This document shows positions 22,233-29,339 of a DNA stretch of 32,281 nucleotides, piece by piece. Source of the DNA: an uncultured Synechococcus sp. (lineage in GTDB: Bacteria > Cyanobacteriota > Cyanobacteriia > Phormidesmidales > Phormidesmidaceae); the NCBI GenBank assembly GCA_937911865.1, contig CALDSK010000290.1, positions 1-32,281 on the forward strand. The letters run 5' to 3'. Position 1 is the first letter of the stretch. Each line of letters starts with the position of its first letter. A program made the translations under genes and the position numbers. The notes under the pieces were generated by a model that made no database searches, had not been told where the DNA came from, and worked only from the letters and a program-made list of their open reading frames with translations.

Positions 22233-24709
22233 GGAGAGGCTGATGATTGATTTGCTGGAACTACTCGGCGGTTAACGATGGCCTTGTTGCTTTCTTGCTG
22301 GGTGGCCATGTCGATTGCGATCGCAGCAATCTGCACATCTAAACAGTCCATCGGCACCATCAAATCGGCATGTGCTTCCAGGTAGCCCAGCGCATCAGGA
22401 ACCAGACTCGTTAAAAGCTTGGGCTCACCCACCAGCGTTCGACTTTGGCGATCAATCATCCATAGTTTAATGAACGGCTTATAAACAGCAGGCCGCGTTC
22501 GCACCGTGATGGTCACGCGATCGCCTGCGACAAAGTCACCCATCGGGACGCTGATAACAGGCAACTCCATTTCTGGAATATCTTCGCTCTGTGCAGTCTG
22601 TGCAGATTGATGGCCAGCAGGCTGACGGCTAAAAGAGGAGGGCGTAGCCGCTGGTGAGGCTGACGAAGCGTCTCGCTGAGCGTCCAAGCGCTGTGATGAA
22701 GGGCGCTGCGATGAAAGGCGCTGCGACGAAGGGGATTGAGAAAGCGGTCTATGACTAGAGAGTGGCTGATTGGGGAGTGGCTGTTTCGAGGACGTCGCAT
22801 TCTCAGGAGGATAAGCGGCTGGGGGCTGTGTCGCAGGCTCTGTGGGAGGCTCTGTGGGAGGCTCTAGAACAGGGGGCTTATCATCTGGCTTATCGTAGAT
22901 GACGACTTCGCTATTGTCTGGAAGTGGGGCATCCCAGGCTTGGAAGGGTGGAAGAGAGCGCGAAGAACCAGACGTTGAATCTGGACTGACGCCTGCGGCC
23001 TCCATGTCTTTTGCCAGCTGGGACGCCGCTTCACGACTCTCGTGGGTCAAGTTCGACAGTCGATTCCAAAAGTGGTCTTTGAGCTTGAGCGATTTGAAAG
23101 CGAGACTCGCTTCTGATTGTCGCTGCGATCGCGCGTCACGCTGCTGGTCAGCCTGCGCCCTATCACGTGACAGCGCATTGGATGGAGCATGTGACGAATC
23201 GCTTGACGAAAGCTGCTTTGCGTTACGTGCTGCGGTTAGTTTGTCAGCGGGCAGCAGCGACGCGGCGGGAGAGTCGATCGCCGCGTCAGACAAAACACCG
23301 GCTACCCCGGGCGGCTCCAGGCTATCAATATCCGCAGGTTGAGACGCCAGGTCACCGTCAATATCTTCTAGCAGCGCCGCAATTTGAGAGGTCTCTAGGT
23401 CGTCATCTTCGATACTGGTGCCCATAAACTGAGCTGGCTGAGAGACAAGCGGCGGCAGCGAAGACGCGCCGTTGGCAGGCCCTTCACTCACCATCTGTGG
23501 CTGAGATAGCGTTTCAGTTTCAGGCAATTCAGTCTCAGGCGATTCAGCCTCAGGGAATGCTGGCAGTTCGGGTTGGTCGGCTAGCTCAGCGGCGTGGACA
23601 TCACCGGACAGTGAACGATCGAGCTTGGGCGGCAAAACAACGCCGACAGCCGGTGCAACCGTCTGTCGAGTCGGATCTAAAATGGGGGACACCAAATCAG
23701 GCTCCGTACTAACTGCGGGTTCTGATGATTCATTAGCATTGCCTGAGAGCACTGCAAGCTCTTCCTCAAACGTGCCGGGATCGCGATTCGCAATTTCGTC
23801 GATGAGCTGCGCAATGCCAGCCGTAATGGTAAAGGAGGTCGAGCTGAGCACTTTAGCCGGTTCGTTATCTATAGCAGCTGTTCGTAAAGAGACTTCTCCG
23901 AGTACGACTCGCGTTTTTACATTGCCAGGCAGCTGAATTTTGACCTTGAAGTCAGCGGGCAGGCGCTCCAGACTCAAGGGACGGTGAGCCTCCATGATGA
24001 CTTTTGCGGTCTCAGGGTTTTGTAACCGCAGCCAGAGCTGACTAGCGCCTTGTACAGGTAATGCGTCTGAGAGCGCCTGTACTTGACCCATAATCGTCAT
24101 TGACTGATTGCGCCGGGCGAGAAATGCCTGCTGACGCAAGGACACCCGAAACACCGCATCGAGCAAGGAGGTGTCTATATCGTCATCCGTTTGACCCTGG
24201 CGCTCTAAATTATCTTGCAGCTTTGCTTGAGCAGTCACCAGAGGCGTATCGCCTTTGGCAGGCGTATCCGTATAGGCAGTGTCTGTCTCTGATAGCGGAC
24301 TGTGAATAGTTTTTAAGTCTTCTGGAACGGGCCATTCTGAAGACCAGTCTTCATCTGTCAGGGCAAATACCTGAAGCTGCACCTGGTACTGCCAGCCTTC
24401 ACCAATCAAGTCGTCCATCAGATTGAGGCTACTGCATTTGAGCTCCCACTGGCCGGGCTTAAGGTGCACGTAGGGCATCACAACCACCAAACCGGATTCG
24501 TTGGTTTCTCCTGTGCGCTTGCGAACGCGCTTGCGAGGCGGCATTTCTGTGGTGACCAGCTGGCTCACCTTAATTTCCATCTGGGTATTGACCCGGTCGG
24601 TGTGGGCGACAACCCGGTAGCGGCCTTCTAAGATTTCTACCTGCTCTGATTCCAATGGCAGCCAGGTATCGTCGCCTTCTTTCTGAATCAGAAATTCCCA
24701 ATAGTTCAT
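22214..24709 (-). CDS. Large linker-rich hypothetical protein (831 aa)
   Basis: I do not recognise a named family. Residues 1-125 look globular (NYWEFLIQKEGDDTWLPLES, then QWELKCSSLNLMDDLIGEGW). A second block at about 180-320 (FRVSLRQQAFLARRNQSM, LWLRLQNPETAKVIMEAHRP, VKTRVVLGEVSLR) reads like a beta-rich domain. Residues 330-705 are disordered, with PPTEPPTEP and SSQRLSSQRPSSQRL repeats. The last 121 residues (711-831) form a likely Ig-like beta domain (GDFVAGDRVTITVRTRPAVY, then IKLWMIDRQSRTLVGEPKLL). No signal peptide or membrane helix is seen, so it is probably cytosolic. Many cyanobacterial genomes carry uncharacterised proteins of this build. The ATG at 24709 is the only sensible start. 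Confidence 0.85.
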   Translation of the reverse strand: MNYWEFLIQKEGDDTWLPLESEQVEILEGRYRVVAHTDRVNTQMEIKVSQLVTTEMPPRKRVRKRTGETNESGLVVVMPYVHLKPGQWELKCSSLNLMDDLIGEGWQYQVQLQVFALTDEDWSSEWPVPEDLKTIHSPLSETDTAYTDTPAKGDTPLVTAQAKLQDNLERQGQTDDDIDTSLLDAVFRVSLRQQAFLARRNQSMTIMGQVQALSDALPVQGASQLWLRLQNPETAKVIMEAHRPLSLERLPADFKVKIQLPGNVKTRVVLGEVSLRTAAIDNEPAKVLSSTSFTITAGIAQLIDEIANRDPGTFEEELAVLSGNANESSEPAVSTEPDLVSPILDPTRQTVAPAVGVVLPPKLDRSLSGDVHAAELADQPELPAFPEAESPETELPETETLSQPQMVSEGPANGASSLPPLVSQPAQFMGTSIEDDDLETSQIAALLEDIDGDLASQPADIDSLEPPGVAGVLSDAAIDSPAASLLPADKLTAARNAKQLSSSDSSHAPSNALSRDRAQADQQRDARSQRQSEASLAFKSLKLKDHFWNRLSNLTHESREAASQLAKDMEAAGVSPDSTSGSSRSLPPFQAWDAPLPDNSEVVIYDKPDDKPPVLEPPTEPPTEPATQPPAAYPPENATSSKQPLPNQPLSSHRPLSQSPSSQRLSSQRPSSQRLDAQRDASSASPAATPSSFSRQPAGHQSAQTAQSEDIPEMELPVISVPMGDFVAGDRVTITVRTRPAVYKPFIKLWMIDRQSRTLVGEPKLLTSLVPDALGYLEAHADLMVPMDCLDVQIAAIAIDMATQQESNKAIVNRRVVPANQSSASPRNFNL
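22688..22732. repeat. Three 15-base tandem units inside the 831-aa gene
   Basis: GCGCTGTGATGAAGG (22688-22702) is followed by two units (22703-22717, 22718-22732) with one or two changes each. They encode SSQRL/P-type five-residue repeats. A second array, AGGCTCTGTGGG twice at 22835-22858 (period 12), encodes PPTE repeats. Confidence 0.88.
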
Positions 24710-25031
24710 GTCGCTTGCTTCAAGTCACCGCTTTTGGTTGCCGGATACCGGCTATGTCTCTGGTCAGATATCAGTTCGAATTGAGTGGAATCGAAATTCA
24801 AGTGAATAAAGAAAGTAAATCAAAATTAGTTGAATTAATTTTGATTGATGCGTCTTTAAACAGGATGCCCCGAGTCTGTTGGATCCACCAGACTTAATTA
24901 AGCTCTTTATCTTATCGTCTTATGACTGTTTAAAAGCAGTATATAACAAGCGAACAGCTGCATTGAACTGCCTAAGCCGCTGCCCGGTAGCGATTGCACA
25001 AAATAGCTGATATCAAATTCTCCTGGTAATA
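24710..25031. other. Intergenic spacer upstream of the 831-aa gene
   Basis: No gene. It contains an AT-rich 9-bp perfect palindrome (see the terminator at 24820-24844) and, at its right edge, a tandem TCCTGGTAAT repeat. Promoter elements for the minus-strand 831-aa gene should be here but could not be assigned. Confidence 0.5.
24820..24844 (-). terminator. Possible AT-rich terminator after the CPXCG gene
   Basis: TCAAAATTA (24820-24828) and TAATTTTGA (24836-24844) form a 9-bp stem with a 7-base loop. On the minus strand it is followed by a T-rich tract (TTTACTTTCTTTATTC). The stem is weak because it is AT-rich; an operator is an alternative. Confidence 0.4.
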
Positions 25032-25045
25032 CTATTCCTGGTAAT
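25021..25045. repeat. Tandem TCCTGGTAAT around the CPXCG stop codon
   Basis: TCCTGGTAAT is at 25021-25030 and 25036-25045 (period 15). The right copy lies in the last codons of the minus-strand CPXCG gene and the left copy lies past its TAG stop (25032-25034). Confidence 0.85.
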
Positions 25046-25220
25046 CCGTCTGGATGCTGACCGCTAGCGTGTCTTCGTCAACAGACACGTAGAGAATATT
25101 GGGCCGACAGCAAACCTGACAGTCCTCAATGTAGGACTGAGTGCTGCCTGCACTTAAGTCGATAAAGGTTGTACTCGATTCGCCGCAGAAGGCGCAGGTA
25201 TAGTCGGCGGTGGTTTGCAT
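25032..25220 (-). CDS. CPXCG-type cysteine-rich small protein (62 aa)
   Basis: Small metal-binding protein resembling the family with a CPXCG motif. It has YTCAFCGESS (first Cys pair) and EDCQVCCRPN (second pair), consistent with a single zinc site, followed by a short beta segment NILYVSVDEDTLAVSIQTDY. The start is ATG at 25220; an in-frame TTG at 25244 would add eight residues and is less likely. No function is established for the family. It lies 103 bases downstream of the phosphoglucomutase gene on the same strand, with a hairpin between. The second pair is C-x2-CC, which offers an extra Cys. Confidence 0.85.
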   Translation of the reverse strand: MQTTADYTCAFCGESSTTFIDLSAGSTQSYIEDCQVCCRPNILYVSVDEDTLAVSIQTDYQE

Positions 25221-25242
25221 AGGAGGAGAGTTTGGTAGGTTC

Positions 25243-25309
25243 AAGCACTTCTGAAAGTAGATCCTTTACCGGCTGTACCGGCTTCCTATATCTGCTCACA
25301 GAAGTGCTT
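25243..25309. repeat. 11-bp inverted repeat between pgm and the CPXCG gene
   Basis: AAGCACTTCTG (25243-25253) pairs perfectly with CAGAAGTGCTT (25299-25309). The 45-base loop has its own ACCGGC repeats. It lies between two minus-strand genes and could stall or end transcription, but no T run follows on that strand. Confidence 0.6.
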
Positions 25310-25323
25310 CTTAGCTTGAAAGA

Positions 25324-26955
25324 TTATGTAATCACAGTTGGCTTGTCGCGACCGGTCAAGGTCTGAAGCTTAGAGACCTGATCGGCAATCGTGATTAGGG
25401 GCTTCAAGGCTTCTTGCGGATCGACGTTGTGCTTAGAAGCATCGGGCTCATAGCTTTCTAGATACAGGCGAACGGTTGCGCCCTGGGTGCCTGTACCGGA
25501 GAGGCGGAAGACCATCCGAGAGCCGTCAGTGAAACCGATACGAACGCCTTGCTTAGTGCTGACGCTGCCGTCAATGGGATCGGTATAGCTAAAGTCATCG
25601 GCGTACTCTACGGTATAGTCGCCCAGGGTTTGGCCGGGAAGCGTGGAGAACTGCGATCGCAATCCATCCATCAGCTCGGTGGCTTTGGCTTTATCAACGC
25701 CCTCATAATCGTGGCGAGAGTAGAAGTTGCGGCCATAGGTCTTCCAGTGGTCAACCACGATTTCTTCAACCGACTGCTGTCGCTCAGCCAGAATATTCAA
25801 CCAGAATAGAACCGCCCAGAGGCCATCTTTTTCACGCACGTGATTGGAGCCCGTACCGAAGCTTTCTTCGCCGCAGACGGTGATTTTGTCAGCATCGAGC
25901 AGATTGCCAAAAAACTTCCAGCCGGTTGGCGTTTCGTAGCAGTCGAGGCCGAGCTTTTTGGCAACGCGATCGGCCGCCTGGCTAGTCGGCATAGAGCGAG
26001 CAACGCCAGAGAGCCCATCTTTGTAGCCGGGCACAAGCTTAGCATTCGCGGCAATCAAAGCAAGGGAATCGCTGGGGTTCACAAAGAAGTTATTGCCGAG
26101 GATCATATTGCGATCGCCATCGCCATCCGACGCCGCGCCAAAATCAGGTGCATCCTCAGCGAACATCGTTTCAACCAGGTCGTGTGCATAAACCAGGTTG
26201 GGATCAGGGTGTCAGCCGCCAAAATCTTCAAGCGGCTCACCATTGGTAACCGTGCCCGCTTTTGCGCCCAGGGCCTGCTCAAAAATTTGCTTGGCATAGG
26301 GACCAGTCACTGCGTGTAGCGAGTCCATACACATGGAGAAGTCGCTGGTGAGCAGCTGACGGATTTTACCAAAGTCAAAAAGCTTTTCCATCAGCGCTAC
26401 ATAGTCAGCGACGGAATCGACAATCTCGACGTTCATCCCTTCAATATCAGAACTGCCAAGGCTATCGATATCAATGTCTTCGGTATCGGTAATTTTGTAT
26501 TCGCTGATAGACTTTGTGTTCTCGAAAATAGCGTTGGTAATCTTTTCTGGTGCGGGGCCGCCGTTAGAGACGTTGTACTTCACACCGAAGTCGCCTTCAG
26601 GGCCGCCAGGATTGTGGCTGGCAGACAGAACGATGCCACCGATCGCCTCGTTCTTACGAATCAGACAGCTGGCAGCGGGCGTAGAGAGAATGCCACCCTG
26701 ACCAACCAGCACTTTGCCGACACCATTGGCCGCCGCCATTTTTAGAATCGTCTGAATCGACGGACGGGTGTAGTAGCGGCCATCGCCCCCGACGATTAAG
26801 GTTTTACCTTGTAGGCCTTCGAGGCTGTTAAACGTAGCCTGAATAAAGTTTTCGAGATAGTTCGGCTTTTGGAAGGTGGGAACTTGCTTACGGAGGCCGG
26901 AGGTTCCTGGCTTTTGGTCGTCGAAGGGGGTTGTCGAAACCGTTTTAATAGGCAT
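25324..26955 (-). pseudogene. pgm: Phosphoglucomutase with one in-frame TGA
   Basis: Alpha-D-phosphohexomutase that interconverts glucose-1-P and glucose-6-P, linking glycogen and sugar-nucleotide synthesis to central carbon flow. Read through, the frame is 543 codons, the normal length. It keeps the start MPIKTVSTTPFDDQKPGTSG, the phosphoserine loop SASHNPGG with Ser113, the magnesium loop ASDGDGDRN (Asp277, 279, 281), the sugar-binding CGEESFGTGSNHVREKDG and a phosphate-binding end (RLSGTGTQGATVRLY). Codon 248 (26212-26214) is TGA, between DFGG and HPDPN, where relatives have a sense codon. No other stop or frameshift is seen. Conceptually it makes a 247-aa fragment without the metal loop. 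Candidate causes are a sequencing error, a recent nonsense mutation or read-through in a leaky UGAC context. Downstream ORF: 25324-26166 from Met264. Confidence 0.85.
26212..26214 (-). other. In-frame TGA in phosphoglucomutase
   Basis: The codon order is GAT TTT GGC GGC TGA CAC CCT GAT. The following base is C, a context known to weaken UGA termination in bacteria. A single change from GGA (Gly) would produce it. Translation resumes in the same frame with the conserved HPDPNL block. Confidence 0.9.
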
Positions 26956-27094
26956 TTTTGGTGTGTCGTCAAAAAATACAGATAGCTGGGAGAACCCGCA
27001 TCTGTAGTCGATGATCTCATAGATGAGGATCCCAAAGAAAATCTTAAGGTAGATTAGGCTAGACGGCTGTGTTGTGTGCGACTAGCTGGCAAAC

Positions 27095-27937
27095 TCACAT
27101 CAGGACTTCTACGCGATCGCCAACTTTTAACATGCCCAGGCTGCTGGCATCAGAGATTTCTTGAATTAGGTTTTGGCCAAACCAAATCTCTTTATTCCAG
27201 GCGCGGTAGCTTGCTAGCGTTCGGCTAGGTTCTTTGGTGCGATCGCCTGTCTCCTGATTTACGTTAGGAATTGAACATCGAGCGCAGGCCTTAGCGACTT
27301 TAAAGTTAACCTCACCAATTTGGAGGCGCTGCCAAGTGTCTTCAGCGTGCGGCTCAAGCTCGCCTGCAATCACAAGATTTGGCCTGAATCGACTCATGGC
27401 AACGGGACTTACTTGTTTAGCAGCTAGCTTCTGATTGAGACCGGCTAAAGACGCTTCTGAAAGCAGCAGATAAGGATAAGCATCGGCGAAGCTAACGATT
27501 TCACCGGGGCCAAGTTTGCCATGATCGGTTGGGCGGTGCGAAGTTTCTGGCATGTAAACCAGCTGACAGGGAGTGGAAAGAAATTGAGAGAACCAAGCCG
27601 CCGCCGCCGGACCACAGGATAGAGCGAAAGTGCGATCGCCCCACACGTCTACTTCCACCGGCTCGTCGCTATCGGCAGGCGGCACGATAGTTAGAGCTGT
27701 CATTTCAGGTGCTGTGACAACAACCGATAGGCTGGCTGCCGAATCCAAAACAGCGGTCTGAATCAGGGTCATTTTAGGAAAGCGGCGCTGACTCATGAAA
27801 TGGCCGTCTGGTGAGACGAGCATATAGCGGCGGTCCAGCTCAAGGCCGCGAGCCGTGAGCTGAGCAGAAGAGACCTGAATACCAGCTGCCGACTTAATCG
27901 GATAGATAAATAGCTTGCTAAGTGTAAGAAAAGTCAT
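27095..27937 (-). CDS. MOSC-domain (YcbX/mARC-like) protein
   Basis: Probable molybdenum-cofactor or sulfur-handling oxidoreductase-type protein with an N-terminal MOSC beta-barrel and a C-terminal MOSC domain. The 280-aa product opens with MTFLTLSKLFIYPIKSAAGI, matching the family's YPIKS motif, then RGLELDRRYMLV and FMSQRRFPKM. The C-terminal part has RFRPNLVI and ACARCSIPNVNQETG, whose Cys218 and Cys221 are the usual Moco-ligand region. The ATG at 27937 is preferred; a GTG at 27967 would add ten residues. The partner reductase is not in the window. It lies upstream of pgm on the same strand but about 140 bases away. Confidence 0.9.
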   Translation of the reverse strand: MTFLTLSKLFIYPIKSAAGIQVSSAQLTARGLELDRRYMLVSPDGHFMSQRRFPKMTLIQTAVLDSAASLSVVVTAPEMTALTIVPPADSDEPVEVDVWGDRTFALSCGPAAAAWFSQFLSTPCQLVYMPETSHRPTDHGKLGPGEIVSFADAYPYLLLSEASLAGLNQKLAAKQVSPVAMSRFRPNLVIAGELEPHAEDTWQRLQIGEVNFKVAKACARCSIPNVNQETGDRTKEPSRTLASYRAWNKEIWFGQNLIQEISDASSLGMLKVGDRVEVLM

Positions 27938-27982
27938 AGGGCTACATTCGGCAAGTTCACAACTCACGAATTTCTACAGCGC

Positions 27983-28018
27983 AAAAAAAAGCGTTATTGC
28001 CAACTCAGACAATAACGC
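27983..28018 (-). terminator. Strong Rho-independent terminator, minus strand
   Basis: GCGTTATTG (27991-27999) and CAATAACGC (28010-28018) form a perfect 9-bp stem with a 10-base loop. On the minus strand it is followed by eight T (27990-27983). It must end a minus-strand transcript arriving from the right, where the only candidate is the ORF at 28309-28755 or an unrecognised RNA. Confidence 0.9.
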
Positions 28019-28077
28019 AATTGAAGATAGATTCAACCTTATTTTTACTCTGTGAAAAGAAACGGAGCCACATCAAT

Positions 28078-28118
28078 AAAGGTAGTCGAGAGCAGAATCA
28101 TTGGTCTCGACTACCTTT
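28078..28118. repeat. 14-bp perfect hairpin
   Basis: AAAGGTAGTCGAGA (28078-28091) pairs perfectly with TCTCGACTACCTTT (28105-28118) around a 13-base loop. It lies between the minus-strand ORF at 28309 and the strong terminator at 27983, so on the minus strand it would be a second stable stem in the same 3' region. Confidence 0.92.
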
Positions 28119-28308
28119 GTCAAAGCCTTCGTCAAACTCTTTCTCTTGCTATCTCTGCTACCGCAAAAGCTGATATATCAACAGACGCGATCGCGACAAG
28201 AACGAGAACAGAACAAACAACAAAAAGAGTAGACCGCATGAGTAGCACCACAATTAAAACATCCCTTGAACAACGATCATTGAGAACGTTTAAAGCAAGC
28301 CCAAAGCC

Positions 28309-28755
28309 TCAAATCTTTCCTCTTTCTCTTATAGGGAAAATCTGCTCAAGCAGTAACTCTCTCTCAGACTCTGCTGCATTCACCGCGTCGAGCGTTTGGG
28401 CTGGCAAATCAGTCTCTATAGAATCAGCTTCAGCCGCTAGCCTTTCAATAAGCACAGACTGAGAAGAGCCCGTCCGTTGGGAATCAGGCTGAGCCGTTGA
28501 AAAGCTATAGTGAGCACGACTTTCTATCGCATCTACACTTATTTCTGAGTTGAGCTGCTGGCCGACAGCAGGCTGTTGCGTTAAAACCGCCAGCACCATC
28601 ACAAATCTCACTAGAAAAAGATGTTTTTGTTGGATAGGGACTATCTGATAGCGATTGCCAAAGTTGCGAACTAAAGTTGCAAAACTTGCAGCAGCAGAAT
28701 GGGTAGAACGCAGCATATTAGATTTTCGAAAATTGTAGTAAAGCGCCGCATGCAT
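28309..28755 (-). CDS. Possible secreted hypothetical protein (148 aa)
   Basis: No family is recognised. The segment KHLFLVRFVMVLAVLTQQPA, at about residues 44-63, followed by VGQQ, looks like a signal peptide with cleavage after Gly, and the tail is acidic (AAEADSIETDLPAQTLDAVN). If real, translation may start well downstream of the ATG at 28755, because 40 residues before the hydrophobic stretch is unusual. The strong terminator at 27983 shows that a minus-strand transcript ends nearby, which supports a gene here. A plus-strand frame (28052-28462) overlaps; neither has homology I can name. This is a weak call. Confidence 0.35.
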   Translation of the reverse strand: MHAALYYNFRKSNMLRSTHSAAASFATLVRNFGNRYQIVPIQQKHLFLVRFVMVLAVLTQQPAVGQQLNSEISVDAIESRAHYSFSTAQPDSQRTGSSQSVLIERLAAEADSIETDLPAQTLDAVNAAESERELLLEQIFPIRERGKI

Positions 28756-29339
28756 CTGTCAAACGATTGCAGAGGGACGGCTCAGGCGAAGAACAAAAGC
28801 AAGAAAAGTTTGCGCTAGGCATAGGCGGAAAGAGTCTCTTACGGCTGCAAAAAACTGACCTATGACCTAGCACAAACTCGAACACCTTCTCTCAATACCT
28901 TTGTGTTCGTTGTTGCTATAGTAATCCATCATGTAAGGTTAATAGATTAGTAATAACACGGATATTTCTTACTTTTACTACATTAATTCTGAACTTCTTG
29001 GCGGAAACTTGATTATAAAGGCTGGCTTTTGCGCTTTTTGTAAGGTAACTAATCTTACAAACGACCAATCTTACAAGCGAATAGCTAAATCAGGGGGCTA
29101 AGAGGAAAGACACATCAAGAAGCGCGCGATCAACACAACAGAAGAAAGCCAGATAGAAAAAGGCCAGAAAAAATATAGCTAGAAGAAAACCCCCAATCAC
29201 ACTCAGAGATTGGGGGCTGGGGCCATGCTGTATAGCTATCTGCCTCTAGCTTGTAGCCTACGCGCTTAGCAGATGGCTATAAATTTTGTTCATTCGCCTT
29301 TGCCAATAGGAGCAACCATCGGCAAAGGCTGTGGGTGAA
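28756..29339. other. Intergenic region downstream of the Ig/RTX gene
   Basis: No gene seen. Holds the Ig/RTX gene's 3' hairpins (29190-29216; 29296-29304 with 29321-29329) and a near-perfect tandem AATCTTACAAACGA (29051-29064) with AATCTTACAAGCGA (29067-29080), period 16. AT-rich DNA around 28920-29000 might carry the minus-strand promoter of the 28309-28755 ORF. Confidence 0.5.
29181..29216 (-). terminator. Rho-independent terminator of the Ig/RTX gene
   Basis: CCCCCAATC (29190-29198) and GATTGGGGG (29208-29216) form a perfect 9-bp stem with a 9-base loop. On the minus strand it is followed by GTTTTCTTCT. It lies about 120 bases after the TAA at 29340-29342. A further weaker hairpin (GCCTTTGCC 29296-29304 with GGCAAAGGC 29321-29329) lies nearer the stop. 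Confidence 0.85.

Noticed and set aside
26212..26214. Selenocysteine at the phosphoglucomutase TGA
   Set aside because: The position is not a Cys site in the family as I know it, no convincing SECIS-type hairpin follows, and cyanobacteria generally lack the selenocysteine machinery.
28052..28462. Plus-strand 136-aa open frame
   Set aside because: It begins within a perfect hairpin, is Ser/Thr-rich without motifs, and conflicts with the minus-strand terminator evidence.
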